A DNA stretch of 64,000 nt. Origin: Bog-756 sp963710495. GTDB lineage: Bacteria; Actinomycetota; Acidimicrobiia; Acidimicrobiales; RAAP-2. The notes beneath the pieces were generated by a model. It made no database searches. It saw only the letters and a program-made list of their open reading frames with translations, and was not told where the DNA came from. Every line of letters starts with the position of its first letter. Positions within the stretch are counted from its first letter, which is position 1. Positions 1 to 7,779 of this stretch are shown here, in pieces. The translations under genes and the position numbers were made by a program. The DNA lies in assembly GCA_963710495.1 (NCBI GenBank), contig CAVQAI010000011.1, positions 434,001-498,000 on the forward strand, in the 5' to 3' direction.

Positions 1-527
1 AAGAGCAGGCGGGCGACGGGCGTGCGAAAGGCCTTGAACCCGCACTGGGTATCGTGCAGGCCGAGTCCGGTCCCGGTCGTCACCATCCAGTTGAAAATCC
101 GGCCCATCACCGCCCGGACGGCATAGGTGCCGTCGACCATCGAATCGGGCAGAGCGCGGGACCCGATGGCCGCGTCGTGGGTGAGCAGACCGTCGAGGAG
201 CTCGGGGACCGCTCGCGGGTCGATCGCCATGTCGGCATCCATAAAGGCGGTGTACGCCCCCCGGGCCAGGGCCACCCCGGCCCGGACGGCGGCGCCCTTG
301 CCCTGATTGACCGGCAGGCTGGTGACCCGGTGATGGGGTAATTGGGCGAGCAGGCAGCGGGCGGTGCGGGCGGTGGTGTCGGTGCTGCCGTCGTCGACCA
401 CCAGTACCTCGGTGCGCTCTACATCCACGGCCCCCTCGGCTGCCGCAGCTTCGAAGCGCTCCATCCCGTCGGGCAGCCGATGGGCCTCGTTGAAGGCGGG
501 GACGATGATCGTGAGGTCGAGTGTCAT
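1..527 (-). CDS. Family 2 glycosyltransferase (dolichyl-phosphate glucose/mannose synthase type), C-terminus cut by window edge
   Basis: Reading the minus strand from ATG at 527 gives an open frame that runs off the window. The N-terminus reads MTLDLTIIVPAFNEA, the usual GT-A nucleotide-binding opening. DDGSTDTT follows near residues 45-52, NQGKGAAVRAG near 74-84 and the metal-binding DAD near 98-100. DTQCGFKAF near 159-167 is characteristic of ALG5/DPM1-like glycosyltransferases. The enzyme should transfer a sugar from a nucleotide donor, probably to a polyprenyl phosphate at the inner membrane. About 175 residues are visible, so the C-terminal part and any membrane helices lie outside. The acceptor cannot be told from the sequence. 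Confidence 0.85.
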   Translation of the reverse strand, partial: MTLDLTIIVPAFNEAHRLPDGMERFEAAAAEGAVDVERTEVLVVDDGSTDTTARTARCLLAQLPHHRVTSLPVNQGKGAAVRAGVALARGAYTAFMDADMAIDPRAVPELLDGLLTHDAAIGSRALPDSMVDGTYAVRAVMGRIFNWMVTTGTGLGLHDTQCGFKAFRTPVARLL

Positions 528-616
528 GGGCTTGTCGGTGGCCGGTTCAGCCAACTTCGGAGGGACCCTACCGGTGCACGGTCCGCCGTTTGGGTCGGTG
601 GCGACCAGGCGGCCGC

Positions 617-2008
617 CTACGGCCGGGCCGCCCCGACGAGCCCCTCGTACCAGACCGGGTCGAAGGTCACGACGGTCCCGGTATGTGCGGCCTGGATGAT
701 GGTCCCGTTGCCGTATGCAGTGGGCTGGCCGTCGAGGACCGGTCCGACGTACATGACCACGTGATCGATGCCCGTGCCGTCGAAGTCGTAGAAGAGCAGA
801 TCACCGGGCTCCAGCTGGTCGAGCGGGACGTGCCTCGAGATCGAGTACTGGTCGGCGGCGGAATGGGGTAGCGACACCCCGGCATTGGCCCAGGCCAGCG
901 CGGTGAGCCCGGAGCAGTCGACGCCGGCTGAGCTCTCACCGCCCCAGACGTAGGGCACCCCGAGGTACTGCATGGCGCCGTGCACGGCGGCCAGCCCGGC
1001 CGCCTGGGGGCTGCCGCCGCTCGAAAGGGTGGGCCCTCCGCCGGACCCGGCTGCCGACCCGGCTGCCGCGTTGGCCGCATTGGTCGCGCCGACGGCCGCC
1101 GCGCTTCCGCCGCTCACCGTGCTGGCCACCTGGGCCGCCTGGGCCGCCTGGGCGGCGGCTGCCTGAGCCGCCGCCGGTGAGGAGCTGTTGGCGGCCGTCT
1201 GGGCCGCGGTGGCCGCCTGGGCCGCCGCCTGCTGGGCCACCTCCTGGGCCAAGGTCCCCTTGACCTGGGCCAGTGTGGCCTCGGACAGCGCGTTGGCCGC
1301 CGCCGTACTCTGCTGGGCCTGACGTTCCGTGGTCAGCTGTTGGGTCTCGGCCTGCTGTTCGCTGACCAACTTGCTCTGGGTCGTAGTCAGCTGGCGCTGG
1401 CCGGCCTGCACCCGGGCCACGTCGGCGGCCAGGTTTCCGGCGTCGATCCGCTGGTAGACGCTGCGCGTTTGGGCCGTGCTGTCCGGGGCGGCGAAGAGCG
1501 AGGCCACCGCCGAGGCTGCCGAGTCGTTCTCGTAGGCCCCGATCGCCTCGACCCGGAGTCGCGCCCGGGCACCGGCCAGTTCGGACTTGGCGGCGTCCAG
1601 GGAAGCGGTGGTGGTCTGGAGCGAGGTCTGTGTCTGGGTCAGGTTGACGACCGCCTGGTTGTACTCCTCGTCGGTCTGGTCGAGCGCCTGCTGCTGTTGG
1701 GAGATCTGGGTCTCCAACGTGGCCACCTGGTCCTCGGTGGCATTGATGGTGGACTGCTGGGATCCGTCCGCACCCGTCGTCGATGTGGACGTGCCCGAGG
1801 ACGGCGTGGTCCCGGCCGCCGGCGTGGCTCCGGTGGCCGGTGTGGCGGTCGTGGTCGGCCCGGAGGGCTGGGTCGAGGCCGTGGTCGCCGAGGCAGGCGC
1901 GGCGCCGGCCACCGACGAGAGGAGGACGAGGGAGAGCGCCGAGCAGAGGACGAGGCCGACGGCGCCCATCAGTGGCCGTGAAGGTCTCGACTGGATGAAG
2001 GAGGTCAT
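617..2008 (-). CDS. Secreted NlpC/P60 peptidoglycan endopeptidase with N-terminal coiled coil
   Basis: The protein has about 463 residues. A signal peptide (hydrophobic run about residues 12-35, ending near AGAAPASA) is followed by a Ser/Thr-rich linker, a long Gln/Ala-rich coiled coil and a second Ala-rich linker. A C-terminal NlpC/P60 domain follows, with the catalytic Cys in DCSG near residue 365, His in IDHVV near 416 and a third polar residue in AAHTG near 442. This is the RipA/RipC-like layout of actinobacterial D,L-endopeptidases that cut stem peptides during division. The ATG at 2008 sits just before the signal peptide. A GTG near 2113 with GGGA upstream would add about 35 Arg-rich residues and cannot be excluded. 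Confidence 0.88.
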   Translation of the reverse strand: MTSFIQSRPSRPLMGAVGLVLCSALSLVLLSSVAGAAPASATTASTQPSGPTTTATPATGATPAAGTTPSSGTSTSTTGADGSQQSTINATEDQVATLETQISQQQQALDQTDEEYNQAVVNLTQTQTSLQTTTASLDAAKSELAGARARLRVEAIGAYENDSAASAVASLFAAPDSTAQTRSVYQRIDAGNLAADVARVQAGQRQLTTTQSKLVSEQQAETQQLTTERQAQQSTAAANALSEATLAQVKGTLAQEVAQQAAAQAATAAQTAANSSSPAAAQAAAAQAAQAAQVASTVSGGSAAAVGATNAANAAAGSAAGSGGGPTLSSGGSPQAAGLAAVHGAMQYLGVPYVWGGESSAGVDCSGLTALAWANAGVSLPHSAADQYSISRHVPLDQLEPGDLLFYDFDGTGIDHVVMYVGPVLDGQPTAYGNGTIIQAAHTGTVVTFDPVWYEGLVGAARP

Positions 2009-2312
2009 CGCCCGGTTGGTCCCAGAGTGCGGCTGGTGGCCCGCCGTGCGACGGGCTGCGTGAGAGGGGAGCGGACGCGCCCGCCCGCCCGTGACCGATC
2101 GCCCCTTCTTCACCGCGGCCACTCCCTTCACGCTACTGTCCGCACTTCGCCCGTACCAAGGCGCCGGTTTCGACGGCGCCCGACCGTGTCCGGCGCCGGA
2201 CCGGAGGCCCGCCGAAGGCGTCCGAACGGCACAGCCGATGGTCACGCCGGCCTGAGTCGGTAAGTTGCCAGTCTGTATCGGCAGCTCGTGCTGGCAACTG
2301 GAGGTCACAATC
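2009..2312. other. Divergent intergenic region between the NlpC/P60 and carboxylesterase genes
   Basis: About 300 bp without a convincing gene. It must hold the promoters of both flanking genes, and part of it may code for an N-terminal extension of the NlpC protein. The only clear structure is the inverted repeat at 2263-2299. I see no recognisable ydaO-type riboswitch, although such leaders often precede wall hydrolases in actinobacteria. Confidence 0.5.
2263..2304 (+). promoter_or_regulatory. Inverted repeat abutting the carboxylesterase ribosome-binding site
   Basis: AGTTGCCAG (2263-2271) is perfectly complementary to CTGGCAACT (2291-2299), with a 19-nt loop. The right arm is followed directly by GGAGG (2300-2304), eight bases before the ATG at 2313. 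A hairpin here would sit against the ribosome-binding site. The same symmetry could instead be a repressor operator. Confidence 0.5.
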
Positions 2313-3945
2313 ATGGACGGCGTGGTCGAGGTCCGGAGTGGCCGCCTTCAGGGGGTGCACCGGAGCGGCGTCTGGTCCTTTTCGGGCATCCCCTATGCCG
2401 CATCGCCCTCCGGTCCCCGTCGATGGCAGCCTCCCCAGGCCCCGACGCCGTGGGCGGGGGTTCGGCTCTGTGACGGGTTCGGGCCCATCGCACCTCAGAT
2501 GCCGGGCGTTCTCGAGCTCTCGCTCGGCGGCGAGGCGGCCGAGCACTCCGAGGACTGCCTCAGCCTCAACATCTGGACTCCCGCCCCCGACAGCGGGCGG
2601 CGCCCGGTCATGGTGTGGATCCACGGCGGCTCGTTCCTTTCCGGCTCGGGGTCGCTCGGCCTTTACCGCGGCGGCATGCTGGCCCGCGAGGGGGACGTCG
2701 TTGTGGTGACCGTCAACTACCGGCTGGGACTGCTCGGATTCCTGGCCCACCCCGCCCTCGACGAGACGGGGCATACCTGGCTCGACGGTCGCGAGCTGGA
2801 CCGGTTTCGGCAATTGGGGCCTCGCCGACCAGATTGCCGCCCTTCACTGGGTGCAGGAGCACGTCGACTCGTTCGGGGGCGATCCGGACAACGTGACGGT
2901 CTTCGGTGAGTCGGCCGGCGGCATGAGCATTTCGGCTCTCCTGGCGGTGCCGGCCGCCCGCGGGCTGTTCCGGCGGGCCATCGTGGAAAGCGGCCCGCCG
3001 TACACGCTCTCGGCGGACCAGGCGACCGGGCGGGCGGAGCAGCTGGCCGCCCATCTCGGTGTGGGCATGACCCGGGGCGCGCTCGAACGGGTCCCGGCCG
3101 ATGCGTTGGTGGCCGCAGCGGCCGAGGTCGGGAGCCGGATGAACGGCCGTGGAGAGTCGGGCCTGCTCATGATGCCGGTGATCGACGGCGGACTGTTGTC
3201 CTCGGCCCCGGATGCTGCCGTCGCCGCCGGCTCCGCCTCCGACGTCGCCTTGCTCATCGGAACAACTCGTGACGAGACTTCCTTCTTCACGCTGGGAAAC
3301 CCGCGATTCGCCTCCTTGGACGAGCCGGGGCTGCGCGACTGGGTCCAGGCGTTCTTCCCCGATCGCTCCGTCACAGACGCGGTCATCGCCGGCGTGCGCC
3401 AGGCCCGTCGGGAGCGAGGCGAAGCAATCAGCTCCCGTGACCTGTGGACGGCCATCTCCACCGAGTACCTCTTCCGCTGGCCCAGTATTCGCTTCGCCAC
3501 CGCCCATGCATCCGCCGCCGACGGAGTCCGCACCCACTGCTACCTGTTCACCTGGCAGTCACCCGCCTTCGGCGGCGCACTCGGCTCGTGCCACGCGCTG
3601 GAGATCCCCTTCGTCTTCGGCACCGTTCACCTGCAGGGTGTCCAGATGTTCTCCGGGGCTGGCGACGAGGCGTTCGCGCTGTCGGCGGCGATGCGACGGG
3701 CGTGGGTGGCCTTTGCCCGGTCGGGCTGGCCGGACCCAGCGCCGATCGGTTCGGCCGCGCCGGCGGGGGCCTGGTCGACCTGGGACCCTGCTCGGCGTCC
3801 CACCATGGTCCTCGGACCCTGGCCGGGTAGCCAGGGGATCCGACGTCTGGTCGACGCCCCGAGGGACGAGGAGCTCGAGACGGTGGCTGCGGCGTGTGAT
3901 CCGGACCGGGTCGGCGGGCCGGCGAGCGGTCGCCGCCTGGCGTGA
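2313..3945 (+). CDS. Type-B carboxylesterase (para-nitrobenzyl esterase family), single-base frameshift
   Basis: The start ATG has GGAGG eight bases upstream. The alpha/beta hydrolase shows the oxyanion segment VWIHGGSF, nucleophile Ser in GESAGG (about residue 200), acid Glu in GTTRDET (about 321) and His in GSCHALEIPF (about 427). That is the complete type-B triad in about 543 residues, the usual length. The frame breaks at 2805-2807: removing one T from TTT restores ELDRFGNWGLADQIAAL, the family consensus, so an erroneous extra T is likely. It should hydrolyse carboxylic esters; the substrate is unknown. There is no obvious signal peptide. It is divergent from the wall hydrolase. Confidence 0.88.
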
Positions 3946-3966
3946 GTGGTCGTCGGCCGTCAGGAT

Positions 3967-5637
3967 TCAACCGGCGCCGGCGGCCACGGCGGCCGCCCAG
4001 GTGTACTGCAGTGGCGGGAGAGGACCTGACGCCAACGCCATGAGGGTGGCATCCGACTCCCACTGGTTGTTGAAGGTGCCGTAGGCCTCGCCGGCCCCCA
4101 TCAACAGCGTGCCACCGTAGAGCGCCTGGTAGTTGCTCAGCGAGAGGACATTGTCCCGGTGACCCCAGCAGCCGGACTGGTCACTCGGAGTGCAGTTGAT
4201 GTTGCCGCTGTTGAGCCCGTCGTCATACATCCAGAAGTAGTTGGAGCCGAGCGGGTTGCCGTTCTCTGCCCAGTTGCCACCCCAGGCGATGACGTGCATC
4301 CCGGGCGGCACCTGGCTGGGGCTGGGGTCGCTGTTCGCCTGGGCAGCTGCCTGCGCGTCCGCGCTGAAGGAGGCGACCAGACCGACGAAGGGCGGAAGCC
4401 CGCGGTCGACCCGCTCGATGTCCGTGATCACGAACAGTTGGTCCGCCGGCGTCAGCGATCCGAAATTGCTCGGCAGAGCCATCGGCCCGAGTCCCTCGGT
4501 CGCCCGCGCCCCGGTGGTGGCCTGCTTGACCTCTGCCATGCAGGTCGCACCGGTGTTGTGCGGGTAGCAGGCGGACAGGAAGTTGGGATTGGGCGGGATG
4601 TTCTGCGGCGGGTTGGCCGTGTTGGGGTTGCCCGGTGGGGCATTCACCATCGACCCGAACGAGGGAGCCCCGCCGAAGTCCGACACCTGGCCGTTGGTGG
4701 TCACGGTCCAGTAGCCGGAGCCGGGGAAGGCGGTGGCGATGGCCGCGGTGGGCGAGCCAAGTGGCGATGCGCCCGTCGACCCGTAGAACTGGGCGTCACC
4801 GAAGGTGAAGATGCCGCCGTCGGAGGCGACCAGCCAGTAGCCGCGGCCGTCCGGGGTCGACCCCATGGCCACCACGGGCTGGTTGAGGACGATGGCCCCG
4901 GTCGACCCGTAGAACTGGGCGTCACCGAAGGTGAAGATGCCGCCGTCGGAGGCGACCAGCCAGTAGCCGCGGCCGTCCGGCGTCGCCGCCATGCCCACGA
5001 TGGGCCGGTTGAGGACGATGGCCCCGGTCGACCCGTAGAACTGGGCGTCACCGAAGGTGAAGATGCCGCCGTCGGAGGCGACCAGCCAGTAGCCCCGGCC
5101 GTCCGGCGTCGCCGCCATGCCCACGATGGGCTGGTTGAGGACGATGGCCCCGGTCGACCCGTAGAACTGGGCGTCACCGAAGGTGAAGATGCCGCCGTCG
5201 GAGGCGACCAGCCAGTAGCCGCGGCCGTCCGGCGTCGCCGCCATGCCCACGATGGGCCGGTTGAGGTGCATGGCCCCGGTCGACCCGTAGAACGGGGCGT
5301 CACCGAAGGTGAAGATGCCGCCGTCGGAGGCGACCAGCCAGTAGCCGTGGCCGTCGGGCGTGCGATCCATGCCAACGACGGGATTGACCCGTTGCGCACT
5401 CGTGTGGTGAATCGGAGTCGAGGCACGCGATGGGGACAGCGCACCGATGGAGAGTGCGCTCACCAACCCGGTTGCGACCAACACCACGGCTACGAACGCC
5501 GCCGCCGACCGCCGAGCGACCACGACCATGTCGTGAGCCGGCGGGCGATCGCTCGGTTGGGAATTCTCGTAACGTATCGAGTTGCGGGGCGGGATCGGTT
5601 CCACCTGTGACTGTGCTCGTGATGCCGATTCGTTCAC
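3967..5637 (-). CDS. Secreted protein with five VASDGGIFTFG-type repeats and a C-terminal CAP-like domain
   Basis: The protein has 556 residues. After a membrane-export helix (about residues 43-65) come five tandem 42-residue repeats built around YWLVASDGGIFTFGDA and FYGSTGA, then a degenerate sixth. The C-terminal part (about 370-556) has features of the CAP/SCP-PR1 fold: NWAENGNPLG, CWGHRDNVL and several Cys. I infer a cell-surface protein; the repeats may form a propeller-like scaffold. The GTG at 5637 has GAGGG about 10 bases upstream. An in-frame ATG at 5529 gives a cleaner signal peptide and is an alternative start. A second protein with the same repeat lies at 7780-9762. The CAP assignment is by eye and moderate. 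Confidence 0.8.
   Translation of the reverse strand: MNESASRAQSQVEPIPPRNSIRYENSQPSDRPPAHDMVVVARRSAAAFVAVVLVATGLVSALSIGALSPSRASTPIHHTSAQRVNPVVGMDRTPDGHGYWLVASDGGIFTFGDAPFYGSTGAMHLNRPIVGMAATPDGRGYWLVASDGGIFTFGDAQFYGSTGAIVLNQPIVGMAATPDGRGYWLVASDGGIFTFGDAQFYGSTGAIVLNRPIVGMAATPDGRGYWLVASDGGIFTFGDAQFYGSTGAIVLNQPVVAMGSTPDGRGYWLVASDGGIFTFGDAQFYGSTGASPLGSPTAAIATAFPGSGYWTVTTNGQVSDFGGAPSFGSMVNAPPGNPNTANPPQNIPPNPNFLSACYPHNTGATCMAEVKQATTGARATEGLGPMALPSNFGSLTPADQLFVITDIERVDRGLPPFVGLVASFSADAQAAAQANSDPSPSQVPPGMHVIAWGGNWAENGNPLGSNYFWMYDDGLNSGNINCTPSDQSGCWGHRDNVLSLSNYQALYGGTLLMGAGEAYGTFNNQWESDATLMALASGPLPPLQYTWAAAVAAGAG
4738..5390 (-). repeat. 126-bp in-frame tandem repeats encoding YWLVASDGGIFTFGDA units
   Basis: Five units with a strict 126-bp (42-codon) period. 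Adjacent copies are nearly identical at the DNA level, which points to recent unequal exchange or strong homogenisation. There are no spacers and the units are fully coding, so this is not a CRISPR array. Confidence 0.9.
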
Positions 5638-5945
5638 CGCGCTGCGCCCTCGTGCCCTCCGGAGTCCTCCGATGGCTATCGACCGATCCCTGCCGCGCCT
5701 TTAATCCCGACGCGGCGGGTTCTCCCAGGTCGGCCCTCATTTCGACGTGCTCGAGCGAGGAGCGTCGCTTCGCTGACGCGGGGATGTGGGTTTGCTCACC
5801 TCTGCTCACCTGGTGAAGCTGCGCACCCAGGTGCGTGCACCTGGGTTGAGGAGGGCCGACGAGGAGCGCACACGATGCCATGGCCAAAGGTCGACCTAAT
5901 CTCTGGATCGAGCCGAGTCGCCGCTCGGCGAGTGTTCGCTGTCAG
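5638..5945. other. Intergenic region between the repeat/CAP gene and the tRNA
   Basis: About 308 bp with no supported gene; the short frames here have no family resemblance. The one clear structure is the palindrome at 5825-5846. Promoters for the leftward secreted protein and the rightward tRNA must lie here. Confidence 0.5.
5825..5846. promoter_or_regulatory. Palindromic element with 10-bp perfect arms, operator candidate
   Basis: ACCCAGGTGC (5825-5834) and GCACCTGGGT (5837-5846) are perfect inverted arms separated by two bases. The site is about 190 bp upstream of the leftward repeat/CAP gene and 100 bp upstream of the tRNA. With so short a spacer, a dimeric repressor site is more likely than a terminator. 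Confidence 0.45.
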
Positions 5946-6019
5946 GGGGACGTAGCCCAATCGGTAGAGGCAGGGCGCTTAAACCGCCTCCAGTGAGGGT
6001 TCGATCCCCTCCGTCCCCA
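5946..6019 (+). tRNA. tRNA with anticodon UAA (Leu codon UUA) but a short, class-I variable loop
   Basis: The 74-nt cloverleaf folds fully. Acceptor GGGGACG pairs with CGTCCCC (6012-6018), with discriminator A6019. The D-arm runs from GCCC to AGGC with GG in the loop. The anticodon stem GGGCG/CGCCT (one G-U) encloses loop CTTAAAC, giving anticodon UAA. The T-stem is GAGGG/CCCTC around TTCGATC. The variable region is only five bases (CCAGT), whereas normal bacterial tRNA-Leu has a long extra arm. CCA is not encoded. Every stem pairs, so a base-call error is unlikely to have created it. It reads as a non-canonical tRNA-Leu(UAA); its charging is not proven by sequence. Confidence 0.85.
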
Positions 6020-6236
6020 CAGCTCGAGGCTCGCTCAGAGCGAGCCGCCAATGGAAAAGCCGGGCCGTCACGGCGTCGATCTGACGCGGCGATCGGTGGT
6101 GGAAAAGGGCCACGGAGCGACCTGTCGTACGCCGCCTCCACGGCGCACCCGAGAACCGCGGATTGCGCACGCCTGCACCCTAGAGTGCAACAAGACGCCG
6201 TCGACGCCACCGCGGTATCGAGGCCGCACGGAAACC

Positions 6237-6800
6237 ATGAGACGCGAGGACCATCACCGAACGCTGCATCTCCGGCTCAGTCGGGCGGCCGACATGTTCG
6301 AGATGCCGCAGACGGATCTGTTTTCCGAGTACCGCAACTTCCTGACCGGGGTCGACTTTTGTCTCAGCGAGCTTCGGAGCCATTCGAAGCGGCTGCCCGT
6401 CCGACTGCAGCTGGAGCTCCCGAGCTCCGAGATCGACGAGGCGACCGAGGGAAACGTACAACGAACTCTGCGTCGATACTGTGACCACCGGCTGAGCTAC
6501 AACGACCGCGAGCGTCGGGCGGCCCGGCTCGACGGGCTGTCGTCGTTGAGGCTGGGGATTCCCGTCGCCATCATCGGATTGCTGGTGGCAGTTCTCGGTG
6601 CCCGAGCCGCGGGTACCAGTGGCAACAGCAACGTACTGCTCGACACCGGAGGTTGGGTACTGACCTGGGTCGGACTGTGGTACCCGCTCGACACTCTGCT
6701 GTTCACACCACTTGGCTACGGACGGGAGAACCGGGCGTTGCTCCTACTGCGGGACGCGGACGTCGCGGTCCAGCCCCGCGTCGGCGAGCTGGCCGGTTGA
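6237..6800 (+). CDS. Hypothetical protein with two C-terminal membrane segments
   Basis: About 187 residues; I recognise no family. The N-terminal two thirds are charged and soluble, ending in an Arg-rich stretch. Two hydrophobic segments follow (LGIPVAIIGLLVAVLGA and WVLTWVGLWYPLDTLLF), then a short Arg-containing tail. ATG 6237 is chosen because the upstream in-frame reading is low-complexity, and a TAGAGT -10-like element lies at 6181-6186. It may be a small cytoplasmic-facing membrane protein. It follows the tRNA by about 220 bp and precedes the methyltransferase by 65 bp. Confidence 0.6.
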   Translation: MRREDHHRTLHLRLSRAADMFEMPQTDLFSEYRNFLTGVDFCLSELRSHSKRLPVRLQLELPSSEIDEATEGNVQRTLRRYCDHRLSYNDRERRAARLDGLSSLRLGIPVAIIGLLVAVLGARAAGTSGNSNVLLDTGGWVLTWVGLWYPLDTLLFTPLGYGRENRALLLLRDADVAVQPRVGELAG

Positions 6801-6865
6801 CGCCAGGGGCGCCGCCCGTCCGATCCCGCTGGGCCGGCACGGCTCGGCCTCGGCCCATCTGACGC

Positions 6866-7747
6866 ATGGAGGACGTCGAGGACTTGAGTCCGATGGTGAC
6901 GGCGCGGCTGGCCGCCGCCGGTTGCGTCGCCGCCGACGAGGAGGCGGCAGAGCTCTTGGCCGCCTCATCGGACGAGGCCGCCCTCGAAGCAGCGCTCTGT
7001 CGCCGCGAACAGGGTGAGCCGCTGGCCTGGATCATCGGCTCCACCCGGTTCTGCGACCACGACGTCCGTGTCGATCCGGGCACCTATGTACCGAGGCCCC
7101 AGACCGCGGAGTTGGCCCGGCGTGCGGTCCGACTCATGGACGTGGCAGACGACGCGCCCGGTGATCGAGGTCAATGGCACGATCGAGGTGATCGGCACGA
7201 TCGAGGTGATCGGGCGGTGCGTGCGGTCGACCTGTGCACCGGTACGGGAGCCGTGGCTGTGCACCTCAAGGCCGAGCGATCCGATGCCGTGACGATCGGC
7301 GTCGACATCGATCCCCATGCCGCCATCTGTGCCCGCCGGAACGGCGTGCCGACCGTGGTGGCCGATCTGAACGAGCCGAACCCGCCGCTGAGGTCCGGAC
7401 GTTTCGACATCGTGACGGCCGTGCCGCCCTACGTGCCGACCGGCGAGCTTCGCTTCTTGCCTGTCGACGTGCACCGCTATGAGCCGCGGCAGTCGCTGGA
7501 CGGGGGCAAGGACGGCCTCAGGCTCGTGCGGCGGGTGGTGGACTGGGGCGCGGGCCTGCTCCGGCCCGGGGGCTGGCTCTTGGTGGAGCTGGGCGCCGAC
7601 GAGGACGTCGCCTTGGCACCCAAGCTGGCCGCTTCGGGGTTCGGCCCCGCTGACCGGTGGACGGACGACGACGGTGACCTGCGCGGGATCGCCACCCGGT
7701 TCGTGCCGACTCAGCTGAATCACCCTGGGGCCGGGCCGGCTCGGTAA
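6866..7747 (+). CDS. PrmC-related SAM-dependent methyltransferase (putative protein-glutamine N5-methyltransferase, TIGR03704-like)
   Basis: 293 residues. An N-terminal helical domain is followed by GEPLAWIIGSTRFCDHDVRV and YVPRPQTAELARRAV, as in HemK/PrmC enzymes. The SAM-binding motif DLCTGTGAVAVHL and acidic GVDIDP follow. The catalytic NPPY of true PrmC is replaced by VPPYVPT, and EPRQSLDGGKDGL follows. This pattern fits the actinobacterial PrmC-related family of unknown substrate better than release-factor PrmC itself. A three-unit, 18-bp tandem repeat (7163-7216) inserts DRG-rich residues between the substrate and SAM domains. The stop overlaps an upstream start option of the next gene. 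Confidence 0.78.
   Translation: MEDVEDLSPMVTARLAAAGCVAADEEAAELLAASSDEAALEAALCRREQGEPLAWIIGSTRFCDHDVRVDPGTYVPRPQTAELARRAVRLMDVADDAPGDRGQWHDRGDRHDRGDRAVRAVDLCTGTGAVAVHLKAERSDAVTIGVDIDPHAAICARRNGVPTVVADLNEPNPPLRSGRFDIVTAVPPYVPTGELRFLPVDVHRYEPRQSLDGGKDGLRLVRRVVDWGAGLLRPGGWLLVELGADEDVALAPKLAASGFGPADRWTDDDGDLRGIATRFVPTQLNHPGAGPAR
7163..7216 (+). repeat. 18-bp tandem repeat (x3) inside the PrmC-related gene
   Basis: Three units beginning GATCGAGGT at 7163, 7181 and 7199 (units 2 and 3 nearly identical). They encode His/Asp/Arg/Gly-rich hexapeptides. The period is a multiple of three, so the frame is kept. It looks like slippage expansion in an interdomain linker. Confidence 0.85.
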
Positions 7748-7779
7748 TGTCGGGTACCCGGCCGAGGAGGCGAGGACTC

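Noticed and set aside
4738..5390. CRISPR array
   Set aside because: Repeats are 126 bp, contiguous and coding; there are no unique spacers and no cas genes.
4159..5610. Long plus-strand frame of 483 codons opposite the repeat/CAP gene
   Set aside because: It mirrors the 126-bp repeats of the minus-strand gene, is Gly/Arg/Val-rich and has no signal peptide or family motif.
6181..6236. A second tRNA or small RNA after the tRNA gene
   Set aside because: No cloverleaf can be folded; only a TAGAGT -10-like element is seen.
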